Shown: piece after piece, positions 50,401 to 62,314 of the stretch
Layout of the letters: each line of letters begins with the position of its first letter
Position numbering within the stretch: position 1 is the first letter of the stretch
The notes under the pieces: generated by a model
What the model saw: the letters and a program-made list of their open reading frames with translations, nothing else
Told to the model about the DNA's origin: nothing
Databases searched by the model: none
Made by a program: the position numbers and the translations under genes
Assembly: GCA_013399115.1 (NCBI GenBank)
Contig: VXAA01000971.1
Location: 712,175-776,174 of the forward strand
Length of the DNA stretch: 64,000 nucleotides
Source: Anseranas semipalmata
Taxonomy: Eukaryota > Chordata > Aves > Anseriformes > Anseranatidae
Direction of reading: 5' to 3'

Positions 50401-51485
50401 GCATACAAAAGTGCCTTTAAGTCTTGGCTGTGTGGTTAGAGTAGGTGTGTGCAGGGTAATATCCTTGCTACCTTTTTTCTCGTCTCCCTGGAAGGTGTAT
50501 ATTTATGCAGCATGGTTAGTGGGAAGTACTTTCCATTACTCATATCTTCTTTCTCTGGTCGCTGTAATGTAGCTCATTATTTCTTCTCACTTGACTGGAA
50601 TTCTGCAGTTGGCAGAAATATAATAAGAAATTTACTCTTGTGAGGGCATTAGGTAAGAAAAAAATATTGTTTTCGAAAGAGTCTCATAGATGAACTCCTG
50701 AAACCGTGTTTGCATTGTTTTTATGTTTTGCCACATTGTTTATCCTTAGTGAAGTGTAAAACTGAAGCGCATCAGTGTTGCCTAGGAATTAGTATGCGGC
50801 AGCTAAGACAATTCGTTAGTATTCACTTCTTCTCATACAGAATTTGTCTGTATTTGTGTATGAAAGACTACAATGAACTTTTCAAAACACTGCAATTATT
50901 TAACTGCACTGACACCACGTTTTTCTTTTGAAAGAAGGAAATGTGTCTCAAATTTATATAAAGACTGCCACCCTTGTCCCTGCTTTTACTATAATCCATT
51001 GTTTGTGCTGTGACACTGACAAAGTCCTTATGTCCCTGAAGTTAATATAAAATACAAGAAAAATAATTTGTCTCTGTATCGTTCTCTTTTTTGAGTTGCA
51101 AGTGTTTAACTTAACAAAAACCTATTTCACAGATCTCATATCCAAAGTATTTTTAGAATCATAACCAATAGCCTTAGCTTAAAACTGCTGTTCCACTTTG
51201 TTGTTGGTCCATTTGTTCATTTTCTCATCTGAACTCGGGTAGGAACTTGGTATCACAGCTAGAATTACAACTGAACACAGAAATGTCTAGTCAAGTCCTG
51301 TTACATTCTTGTAAGAATAAAATAAAGAAAATCTTAAATAAATTAATATCGTTTGACTTTTACATTCATTTGATTGACTCGCTGCTCACAGAAATGTGGA
51401 ATTTTACTGCAGTCTGGTTTCAGTTTTCAGTCCATTGGTTTACTTGGATCAAATACTGATGAAAAGCTCCAGGCTAACAGATCCC
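47495..51485. other. unique sequence, no gene recognised
   Basis: T-rich simple sequence at 48517-48546 (interrupted by CC). A faint MIR-like string near 50050 was not called. No exon or RNA gene supported. Confidence 0.5.
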
Positions 51486-51494
51486 AAACTGACA

Positions 51495-51575
51495 AGAATC
51501 AGATTCCAGTCCCATCAACATCAGTGGGAATTTTGTCATTTAACCTCACAGAATCCAGATTTCATGTAGCTTTGC
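51495..51575. repeat. palindromic repeat relic
   Basis: GAATCAGATTCCAGTCCCAT, then CAACATCAGTGGGAATTTTG and TCATTTAACCTCACAGAATC with CAGATTTCA at the end. The arrangement of two CATTGACTTCA-like centres separated by GGGAATTTTG resembles the palindromic class with a GGGAGTTTTGCCATTGAC core. It is degenerate. Confidence 0.45.
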
Positions 51576-51579
51576 AAAT

Positions 51580-53855
51580 CAGCACCCAGGCAGTAACTGT
51601 GCTGTCTTTCCAACTGGTATACTGCTTCTTTTCTCTCTTCTTCTCTGTCAACTGAGCTGAAAATCATGAACCTGCTTCAGAAACCCTTCCTGACCTTGGC
51701 TGCTCCCTCTCAGCGAGAGTTTTGCACGTGGATGAATCATGGGAGCACATGGGGCTATAGGCAGGAGACCAGCCCACAAGGTGTTACACTAAGACCATGA
51801 ATTAATTTCCAGAGACTTGTCTTAGAGACAGCCACAGCTGTGACTGTACATCAAGTCAAAGTTTAAACGATGACCAAGGTGTGAAGTGTTTGTGGCTCCT
51901 GATGCACCTCTTGAGTGTGGCAGAGCTCACATGCAGTCTCAGCTTGCACACTTGAACACATCCGCTCGGCAGCATTTCCTTCTGAGAGTGTCCTGCCTGG
52001 CGCTGCAGGGACGGCGTTGGCTTTTAGAGGGGCTGCAGCTGGAAGGTGCACTGAGGGATCTTTATCCCACCTATCTTTGGCTATTGAACTCTGAACAACT
52101 GCCTAAGCCAGGTGACAAGGCTCCTTATGCTCTCCAGATGTTGGGGTTGGAGCGTTTTGGGTGCCCCTAGAGCACCTCCTCCGGCTTGGTTTCACCCAGA
52201 AGGAAGCCAAGAGCTGCTCTGCCATGAAAACCAGAGTTGTAAGTGGGGATGATTAGGACAGTCTCTCCTAAAGTGCACTCCTGATCTGAACTGAAACAGA
52301 TCTTGAAGGCTCTGCCAAAAAGTGACTCACAGCATCTGCTCTGAGTTGATCTCTGGAAGTCCACTGGCTAAAGAGGGATGTAAGGGAAACTGTGCCTGAA
52401 TGTCACTGGCCTGAGCTAGCAAGAGCTGTCTCCCTTTTTTCCCTTCCTGCCCTGCCCTAGCACCCCCCAGTAGCTTAGCTAATTCTTCCATCTCAGCTTT
52501 TCTGTAAACAAAGAAACAGTTTTAGTTATTGGTTTGTAAGTCTTCTTCTGTCATCCACAATCTATATTTTGTAATGCATATATCTGGTATCCAGCTTTCT
52601 CAAGTCACAGTGATATACTGTAATTAGGATGTATGTTTGGGATTTAGGTTAAATAAAACTCACTTTTAGCTCTAGATTTTTCTGGCAAAGTTGCAATAGG
52701 AAATCAAAGTTTCCACTTCCCAATTTAGAAAAAGGGATGATCAAGTAAGAGCTCAGAAAAAAAGTGTTTCAGAATTCTTTTTTTCCGATGGGAGTCAGAG
52801 AAGGAGCTGGGTATTTGGGACACAAATACCAATTCATTGTGTACTGTCCTCATTTTCCCTATGCAAAGTACAATTGGGAAGAAAAGCTCTCATTGACTCA
52901 CATGCTAATTTTTCTCATTGCCTCTTTAACATGCACGGATTTTTCAAATATTGACTAGGCTTTGAACTTGACCTACTTAAAACACTGGATATGGTTTTCA
53001 CTTAAACAAACACCCCTTCAGATCATGTCAGTATTAAAAAGGGGCCTTGCAGCTACTGTGAACATTGAGAATATTGGTATCTTAATACTGCTTTATATTG
53101 CTAGACATATTGTGAGGGAAGTCAGTTGTTCCCTGCTTTCACGTGGCTTTCATGGCTTTCACTTTTCCTTAAGACCTGTTTACACTAATTGGTATGGGAT
53201 TGAATTTATGTTCAAGCCTGGACCTGCTGATCACTCCTGTGTTAAATCCTCTGCATCAGCCTTCACCTGTAGCCAAGCCTGAAGCAGGAAGCTCTTTTTG
53301 AAGGCAGGGGCTGAGTCTGAGGCATGCCACAACTCCCCTCTGTGTCCTCTCCTCGCCTGCCAACAGCAACTCACAATTCATCTTCCTCATGCAGCCCATC
53401 TCTGCTCTCCACCAGCTGGCACTTGGCCTGCTTGATTTACTCCTCATTGCTCAGGGAGGCATTTTGTGCTTTTCACGAAATCAGTCCCCAGGTTTCTGAT
53501 TATTCTCAACAGGCAAAGAAGCAAAACACAATTCAAAGTAGGGGCAGGTATGAAAACTCACAGGCAGCTGCTGAAAGAAAGAAATAAAAATGATGCGGTG
53601 TTGTGGCTTGCACGGATTTTTGAAATTGAAGCTCGCACAAAATTTTGGTATATGACATCCTTTTCCTTCCACACAGTTTGACAAGGAATACTCTTGCGGC
53701 TAAGAGTATTCTCAGCTCACCTGAGAGGAACAAAATAGTCTTGAAAAGTAGAAAATTTTTAGTCACCCAAGAAGAGAAAAGCATGATATTTCTTCTACTC
53801 CAGCAAAATCAAAGTACTCCAGTCTAAAAAAGACAAGGAGAAGGATAATAGTAAT
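51580..53855. other. unique sequence, no gene recognised
   Basis: Nothing supported. Overlapping short frames near 53250-53680 on both strands are not conserved with anything I recognise. Confidence 0.5.
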
Positions 53856-53860
53856 AATAA

Positions 53861-53880
53861 AAAAGTAAAATTTTACTTTT
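53861..53880. repeat. perfect 20-base palindrome
   Basis: AAAAGTAAAATTTTACTTTT is its own reverse complement (10-base arms, no spacer). It lies at the end of an AATAATAGTAATAATAA-type AT-rich stretch. Confidence 0.97.
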
Positions 53881-54059
53881 ATGGTCTAACCAAGATTGCT
53901 GCAAGGAAACTGAACACGGTCTAGGGTGTTGTAGGATGAATAGGGTGAGGTGTGAGAAGGGGCAGAGCTTTATCCTGGGTGAAGGGGTGGCTGATGGGCT
54001 GGGGTTTGCAAAGGGAAGGGGCCCTGGGTATGGACGAGGGCAGGAGAAGCCAGACCAGT

Positions 54060-54250
54060 GCATCAGCCCCACCGCTGAGGAAACAGGAGGTGGGCAGCAC
54101 ACAGCGATGCCTGTGTCTGCATGGCCCCCCGGGGCGCCTGATAGCTCTAACCCTGTGCTGCCGCAGCACGACCACCTGCCCCACGCCGCCAGCGTGACAA
54201 GCCTTCACCCGACAGCCCGGCGTTGTTTAATTCTTAAACGCGTGTGTACT
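54060..54250. other. short CpG-rich patch
   Basis: By hand about 14 CpG in 190 bases, in a GC-rich stretch with overlapping frames on both strands. It is shorter than a usual CpG island, and no exon is recognised. Confidence 0.4.
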
Positions 54251-54660
54251 TTAACTGGGTTCTCTTATTCAGCCTGCTGAAAAATATTCTGTTTGATGTT
54301 TACGCAGACAGCATCTTAAGGCGTTAACTTCGACTCCTTCTCCAGCGCTGCCCTTTCCAAAGTCATTATTACTCATTAGGTATATTGTGCAGAAAGCAAA
54401 GTAGGTCACGGATGAAAAGCCCCATCTTAGCGAGAGGCACCAGTATTGCACAAAGCTATTTTCAACTTTCATGAGATAAAAAATGTTTTCTGTAGGATGA
54501 AAGCTGTCACTGCCAACTTACAAATGAATGCCAAGTATGTAAAAACTTTCATTTCGGATTCCCAGTCTTTCATATGTTAAATGCATTGTTTTAGAATTCA
54601 TTTTCAAAGATTACTCTCCATGTGTAACCTATGCTTTCTGGCTGCCGAGTACAGTATGCA

Positions 54661-54705
54661 CCGAGCTGAGGGACAGCTGGTGTAAGTCACTGTTGGCTTC
54701 ACCGG
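54661..54705. repeat. palindromic repeat relic, half copy
   Basis: GAGCTGAGGGACAGCTGGTG followed by TAAGTCACTGTTGGCTTCAC resembles one arm and the centre of the palindromic class (CAGCTGGTGTAAATC, then TTGACTTCACTGG). The return arm is not recognisable. Confidence 0.4.
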
Positions 54706-55149
54706 GACGGGACCATTTTCCCCACGTAAGGATCCATCCATGAGAGTCCCCAGGTGGGATGCAGTAGAGGAGATGCCCCCCAGGCACGTACCTGGGGACT
54801 GATCGCACAGGGTGATCACCTGGAGCTCTGCTGCCGTAAAGATCCCTCACAGCCCCTGGCCGTCCATGCACGACGCTGGAAGAGGGAATTTGCATCTGCA
54901 GTCCAGCACGGCCTCTACAGTGGAGATGACAGCTGCAGAGCAAACTGTTCTTACATCGCTATCACTTTGCGTTGTGACCCATTAGTTAAAATGAAGCTTT
55001 AATTTCTGTTTGGCTGCTCACCCAACTTCTGTTTTCATGTTACCTGGAGATGTCAAATAAATACTTAGACTTTCTGGAGTGATCCTTAATCTTTGTAAAT
55101 TGGTGGGCATCCCTCTTCCAGCTCTCAGTTTAACAAAACACTCAGCAAA

Positions 55150-56520
55150 TGCTTCATTTTGTTTGATTTCCACAAGGACTTAAACATATGATTTCAGTAG
55201 AAATTAGACTGCACTCAGAGTATGTCCCTCCATCAACAAAATGTGTCTGAAGCACTTTCAACTGCTATGGAGGTAATTAATAAAATTATGCTTTCAAGTT
55301 ATTACTGAGTATAATAAGTTGACATATATGGCAACAGTAATGCTGCTGAATTTGTTTTGTTGGTATAATCACCTTGCTCCACTGATTAGAGGAAGGTTGG
55401 TTAATCTTTTCATTAAAAATCGGGATTCATTACAGTTGAAATTAGATCTTTATTTTTCTCTTTAAAACAATGGTTGTTTCAAGCTAAAATGTAAAACATG
55501 GCGACATATGAGAAGGCCTAAATTTATTATCATATATTAGAATAATATAAATTACATTAAAAGTAATAAGCAGTGCATGTTTTGCACATGTACAAGCAGC
55601 TACACTTTTAAAGAAAGTCATCCCACAGCTGGTAGAAGTTATTCACTAAGTACTTGGAAGTAGGTCTTGCTACAGTGACAAACCACTTTTTTTTATCAGA
55701 GGTAACTTCTACTGTAAGTACAGAAAGAACATTTTCTGCATTACATTATATCCAAGTAGCTCAGGGCAAGGAGTAGATGATTTAAGTTGAAAACCAAGTA
55801 CTCACCTAAAAACAAAGAAAATTAGTTTTCATCCCCTGATTTCTGAGTGAAAAATAATGTGAGAGGATGAGATCTACTAGTTCTAAGATAATCAGAAGAT
55901 TATCTTTTGATTGACTGTAAATAATCAATTTAATTTGACAAACAGAAACATTACAACTTTTGTTTAATAAAACTGTTTAGTTGTTTAATGTACTATGGCA
56001 CATTTACTTTGTCCCACATATACAGTACATATAAGCCAGCATTGCTGAGGTAATTCAAATAATAAAATGTTGCTTTCACACGTTTTAATCTATTCAATTT
56101 CCATCCAAATTGTAAGTAAGAAAGAAGTATCATTTAATAAATAAGAGATGCTTTCTCTGACATTTCAAAATTAAATAGATTAAAAATAAAGGAGCTGAAT
56201 AAATATTTGTAAACCATTACTCCACAGATAAATCCATGTAGGTTTTGTTTACTTTTTAGTCATGCAAAAATAAATATACATTTATATCAATTATTGAGCG
56301 TGGGCTTTTGTGGGGGGACATATTTTAGAAGTAAAAATTCAAAACAAACTGCAGACGAGGATTAGCCATTCTCTGTTAATGACTGAAATAATAATTAAAA
56401 ACAGCTGCTCAAGGCACTTTGATTTAAATCAGCGCAACCTGTAGATATCCCATGAGGAGGCTTGCCCTGTTGCCTGTGTCAGGTGAATTATTTCCCCCTT
56501 GAAAAGGTTCACAGGCCATC
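55150..56520. other. AT-rich stretch, possible conserved non-coding DNA
   Basis: Long AT-rich DNA with many TAAT/ATTA homeodomain-type cores, no recognisable repeat and very few long frames. It includes a second AACATGGCG YY1-type match at about 55496-55504 and a mixed segment at 56400-56500 with CAGCTGCTCAAGGCACTTTG. Vertebrate developmental enhancers often look like this, but cross-species conservation cannot be judged from one sequence. Confidence 0.2.
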
Positions 56521-56524
56521 CTGG

Positions 56525-59125
56525 CCAGGATGAGACATCAGGATCCACGACACAGAGCAGGCATCCAGAACTACCTTAGTACAGAGCTGTGCTACATTGC
56601 TGTAATGCATGTGGCTTGCCTAATGCTGTTATCTGCTGCTATCACCTGTGCTGTTTCTCTGGTTAACTTACTCATCGTTTCACAAAAGTTTGAGCCAAAG
56701 CAGTCAGGGTGGTAACTGGGGTCTGGCTGGCTGGCATTTGTTATGGTTCTGTCTCTGTGTTCGGGTTTTCCAAGTGGCCCATAAAAGATGTAAAGCTGGC
56801 CAAAAAAAAAAAAAATCAAACAAGTGCAAGGAAATTATTGTATGGAAGAGCAATGAGAAATCTTAACTCCACACTTCTTTGCTTGCTTACAGGGATTTTT
56901 TAATGACTCTAGCCACCAAAAGACCAGTGTATTTCTCAGATGTTTCCTAGAACTAACATATCACAAAGGATTTCCAAGCTGCAATAGATTTCTTAACTGC
57001 TGATTCTGAATTTCCTGAATTTCCCAATTCCTGGGTTTTTCAAAGAGGGAAAAACAACAGCAATAAAAAGGAGAAAAAAAAAATGAGATGGAGAAAGTTG
57101 GTACCAAACTAAAATAATACAAAATAAGAAAATCCTATTAGGGTAATAAATAAATAAATACATAAAGAGAAGGAAAATGAAAAGGAAAACCAAGTGATTG
57201 GTTGCATGATCAGAAGGGAAAAAAATGTGTAAAAATCCCAGATGTACCTGACTTAGTCTTGCAATAAGAAAAAAAAACCTAAGCATACCTGTACCAACAG
57301 AGGTAAACTAAATTAGCGAAAAGAGGAAGATTCAGAAAGCCAGAAGGTGATTTTTGCTCCTGGTGGCTCTCAGGTGGAGTGACCCAGAGCACCTCACTGA
57401 GCAGTCAGCAGCAATGTGGGGCTGCACATGGAGCTGTGCCCCAGGAGGTGCCTATAGGGCAGGGGGGAGCTCAGGATGGTGTCCACCCCGAGACTCAGGC
57501 CCATGGCAACAGAACTCTTTTTCCTCCCCTGTCATATATCCCTCACCATGCATAGGGTGAAAGCCACAACGTAACTAAAGTTACAAGGAGGAAATTCCCA
57601 AAACTGCATCTATCACATCTTCTTGGAAAATGAAATGTCAAAAATACTTTGGGCTTTCAGGAGGAAACAGATGACAAGCATGTTAAGGGTTAATTGCCTT
57701 GGTCAATAATAGAAATAAGGCCAAATAGGTTTCTGAAAATGATTTGCAATGTACTTAGGCACACAGAAATTGTAATATATGTTGCCTCTTTAGTGTGAAA
57801 AACCCACTATCTCTGTAATGCGATTTGTGAGGTCTGCACAATGAGAGGATGAAGGCATTTCAGTCTCTGAGATGTCCTCAGATCTGTGATTTGGCTTGCA
57901 GTATTTGAACTGCAATGCCTATTTAGAGGCAATGATATGCACACAGTGCGTCAAATGTAAGAATGTGCTAAAGCTCTTGCTTTTCAGCGGGTCCGGGTTT
58001 CTTTCCTGTCAGGTTTTCATTAATGACCCACTGACCTACTTTCCTGATCCACCTGGCAGAACTCTGCATCCCTGAAACCTGAGACTTCTTCTGCTTCACA
58101 GATTTGTTTTGTTTAGATTTTGTGACAGAAACCATTAGGAGTGTGACACTGCAGATAAAAATGAAATGTGCTCTGCTCTTTGGTATTGCAAGTGTATTTT
58201 TATTTAATTGTGTAAGCATTATCCGTCATGATGGAATTGTCTGTTTCTTTTTTTATTTTTTTTACAGCTCTGTGTTTTATAAGGTTTTTTCCTCCCTCCC
58301 TCATATTAGAAAGAAAAACGAGCTGTGTACATTGATCCAGCGTTTTCTAACCAGTGCAGCTTCTTTGCCTGGTGCAGACCAAGAGTGAGGGGAAGAGGCA
58401 GACATAATGGATCAGTGAGGAAAAGGCATCTTCTGCCTGTCTTAAATCATCTACTTTACAGAGAAGCTTAAATTGCTAGAAATAAAAAAGCTCCTTGGCA
58501 GCCTAACAACTGCATGTAAAACAAATCATATTTTTCAGTGAATTGTAAATGTCACCGTCTCAGATAACATTTATGCTTTCATAGAAATAGGAACTTAATT
58601 TTCCCCAGTTATATTATTACCTCACTTTGGTGAATCAGATCACCTACATTAAAACAGAACGAGCCAGTGACTCAGAACAACGATACGTTTAAAGATCAAG
58701 TGCGGCGTGTGCAAGCACCAAGCTGCACGCAGATGGAACGGCTTCGTTGAACCACCAGACAGAGACTGATCTGTTACAATTCTGCTAAAAATGGGCACCA
58801 AATGCTTGTTGTCAGAAGTGACTGGCAGCCTGCGTCCCAAGCCGAAATGAGGTTGTTTTTGCCTATTCATTCAGCGGGTACACAGTGACAGCACAGGAGA
58901 GAAGGAGGACGGTGATGGGCTGTCATGTGGTAAGCTGATTGTCGTCTCCTTGCTGTCCTTTTAGAAATTCTGGTAGTTTTAAAAAAAACATCATTATTGA
59001 AATATATTAAATAACATTTATTCTTTAACATTTCAGCCTTTCTGATTTGCTCCCTCTAACTTGGTACTTGTATGGCCCCTCATCACCCTAGTATGCAAAC
59101 CCGTCATGGCCATTTATAAAGTCAT
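56525..59125. other. unique sequence, no gene recognised
   Basis: Contains an A-run near 56802-56814, a short TAAA repeat near 57146-57160 and T-rich simple sequence near 58248-58264. No exon or RNA gene supported. Confidence 0.5.
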
Positions 59126-59129
59126 CTTT

Positions 59130-59255
59130 GTAATTACTAAAAGCCAGTACTTTTATCCCAGTTTTACAGATGAGGAATTAAGATGGGAAGAAAAGGAATG
59201 ACTGGCCCAAGATCGCACAGAAAAATGCAAAAGATTAACCCTGGACCCCCTGAGG
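59130..59255 (+). mobile_element. MIR-like SINE remnant
   Basis: This is the clearest MIR match: TTTATCCCAGTTTTACAGAT, then GAGGAATTAAGATGGGAAGA, then ATGACTGGCCCAAGATCGCA with CAG and a degenerate tail ending ACCCTGGACC. This matches the MIR order ATCCCCATTTTACAGATGAGGAA, then GACTTGCCCAAGGTCACACAG, then GAACCCAGG. Plus orientation, internally intact across the core, inactive. Confidence 0.82.
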
Positions 59256-59259
59256 TTCA

Positions 59260-61280
59260 TAACCACGAGCCCCTACCCTCACATCCACAAACTGTGCACT
59301 TGGTTTAAGAGCGGGGAGGTGCTGACTGGGACATGCCCAGGGCGCTCTGCAGGCAGAAGCAGTCCTGCTTTGCCCAAGCTCTGGAGCAGCCAGTTGTGCG
59401 TTCTTCTGAACCAAAAGCGGAGTGGCTATTGCCAGCCTGGCACCAAGCACGAACCAGGCAGCTTTGCCGTGTCTTGGGGTATATTAAATTGAGCACCAAA
59501 TTCATGCAGCTCCAAGGGTGCTCAGAGCACTGCCAGTACTTGTTTGCTTTCTCCTGTAGATTTATCCTTCGCAGTAACACAGCATTTAGGGCAAAGACTT
59601 GCTTTTCAGGGGATGGGAATGTCCCATACAAAACTCAGTGAGCTCATCTCCCCTATTATGAGCTCAAACAATTAATAAATGTTCAAAACACTGAAAAAAG
59701 TTATTGTCTACCTCATTCCTGGCAAGTAAGGGCTGATAGTTGCATATAAGATAGGTATTATTTGATTACAATTTAATTTCTGCTTGACTCGTCTCCATTT
59801 TAGAGTAAAGAGATGCTGCTGGTGGCACTGACAATCTTTTTCATGCAGCTGTATATTTGACTTAAAGCAAAGGAGCCCAGAGACTGACACAGATACTTTG
59901 AAAATATGGGCTGCAAGTCTAACTCACACAAAAATGTGTGTGAATGATGATAGCAAATCCTGCATGCCAGCAGAACACTGGCTGATGGTAGTATTTCAGA
60001 ATTATACCTAAATGAAAGGTTTTCTGCTAGTTTAGGGGTTGTGGCATCTAATCTGAATTTTCATGAATTAGTGTTTCTCACCATGTGACAGAAACATTTT
60101 GATATATTAATGAAAGCAATGAAAAACATATGTCACTGTCAGATTTCAAGCAGAAAAAAAAAAAAAAAAAAAGATATTTTCTCACTATGCATATTCCATC
60201 CATTCTAGCTACATGTATATTCCATTTCATCCTAACATCCCTTACTCATGAAAGCAAAATGAATCACAGGGTAGACTGTACAGCTATTTGATTCAGTCCC
60301 TGCAGATTGCATTGATTTTTGTAACACAATAAACATTCTCTTCACCAGTATGTTTTGCTCAAAAGATGTTTATATTGCATTTATTAAACTTCAGAGCTCT
60401 TGAGTTTGGAGCTACCTTTTAAGGCAAGTCTGTAGGGGGTTATTTTTATGTTTCTGATTTTGAAGACCATCTTGACATGTGGCTGATTTAAGTCATTCTT
60501 TTAGGGTGCTAATTTTGAGTAAAACAATTTTTAAGATATCACTGGATTCGAGCATGGCTCTTTCAGGAACCCCAGAGTGCTCACAATTGACCTCAGCAAC
60601 ATGGAGACACAAATGATGGCCCGACTTATTTATTTAACTGTGTAGCATTAGACTCTGTAACCCAATAAGCAGTAGTTGAGGAAAGATCTTGAATTGTTGA
60701 ATGCACGTGAGCTGACCCAGTTTGCATGTTTATCTCTATTTAAGTGTCCTACGGCTTAAAAAAGATCACAGTCTAAAACAAATTTCAGGCACCTGGGATT
60801 CTTTTCATCAATTTCTATTTGTTACATACCTCTCAGTCTTCTTGATATGCCTTCATGATCTTTGGGTCAGTAAAGGCTTGTTTTTTGAACTAAACCTGTG
60901 TTGAGCTGAATCCTCATATACACAGTGGCATACACATGTTCATAGATGTTCCTTCATAAAAAATAGAAGAGTACTTGAAAAGTTGCAAATTTGAGGGTTG
61001 CACTATGTTTAATATGTGTTGAACTGCAGAAAACAAGATTTGGGAAGAAATGAATGCTTGCTTTCTGAAAGGGAGCTCTATCCTGCACTCCTCTGAGGTG
61101 CTGGGCACCCTCCCTTCACAGCCTTTGCGTGGAAATGGGGCACTCAGCACATCACAGCCTAGTTTGGCATTTTGCAGGAGCAAGCCCCTGAGCCTCTATC
61201 TTTCCTCCTTGTCTTTTCTTTCACATAATCAGCCCAAGAGCTATCTATAATTTTTGTCACTTTCATTTCCAGTATGTCAC
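59260..61280. other. unique sequence, no gene recognised
   Basis: A 19-base A tract at 60154-60172 is simple sequence. The frames at 59305-59641 overlap on both strands and match nothing known to me. Confidence 0.5.
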
Positions 61281-61284
61281 CATG

Positions 61285-61580
61285 GATTATGAAAAGTAAG
61301 CCACCGTCCGCCCATTTAATGGAGTGCATCACTGCGGATAATCGCTCTGGAATGTAAATCAGTTTACTGTTACCTGGTTACTGCTGGTACATGCACGAAA
61401 CAGAGAGGAGACGGCTCTAGCATGCTGTAGGTTTAATGTGCAGTGGTGAATATATATCAGACTCCCCTTATTCTAATGGTTGTGCTCAGATCAACGCAGC
61501 AGTGTGACGCATTTGTCTGCATGACGGGAACATGTCTGCCTGTATTTACAACATCATGCTGATGAGAAATGTTCCCACAA
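61285..61580. other. possible conserved non-coding element
   Basis: About 300 bases without repeats, simple sequence or long frames, yet keeping about nine CpG sites and containing several short motifs seen in enhancers, such as TAATGG, GATAATCG and TTAATGTGCAG. The texture resembles deeply conserved regulatory DNA, but this is pattern recognition, not an alignment. Confidence 0.2.
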
Positions 61581-61584
61581 GCAG

Positions 61585-62310
61585 GCTTTAAATGGAGGTT
61601 GCCTATCACATCCATTTTTCTTCCAGGAAAGCTGTTTGTGGTCTTCCCAGGAGGCTGCAGAGCAGGCAGGCTGCAGGGGAGGAAGGCCAGCCTGGGTCAC
61701 ACATGGGGTCCAGCTCCAGTGGCCTGGAGGAGCTCACAGCAAACAGCCTTGGGAGGCAGGGCACAGTCCCTCTCAACCCTGCACATCACCTCCAAACTGG
61801 AGAAAAATATTACAGAAAGGAGCAAGCCTCAAACTGAGCCCCCAGTAGCAGGTATGGGAGCAGGAGTAGCAGGGCAGAGGAGAGGGTGAGGAGGAAGACG
61901 GGGCAAGGATGCTACAAGCTCTGGGTACAGTGGTGTTAAAGCAAGCTGTCCAGGAACAAATTGCCATGCAGTGCAAGAAACATGGGGCAATTAAATCCTA
62001 AAATATACAGGTCCCCGTTCTGTTAAAGGAGCAACGTGACAGCAGCGTTGCATTTGGTGCAGCTTACTTGCCTGACAATGGTGCTGCCACTGTAGTTTCA
62101 AGTGGATTATCATTGAAGTATCCAACATCCTTTAAATCAGTTTTTCTCTTACAGACAGACTTTCTTCCATATAGTCTGAGAAAAGCTCTGCCCTTGAACT
62201 TGAGCCATTTCTCTGGCTGTGCTCAATGGAAAAGTACTGGATAGATTACAGTAATGATGCAGGCTTGCCTTGCTTTTGTCCCCACAAAGTGCTTAAGTTA
62301 GACATAAAGA
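61585..62310. other. unique sequence upstream of CR1
   Basis: GC-richer 61630-61960 with short overlapping frames, then AT-leaning DNA up to the CR1 3' end. Nothing supported. Confidence 0.5.
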
Positions 62311-62314
62311 ATGA

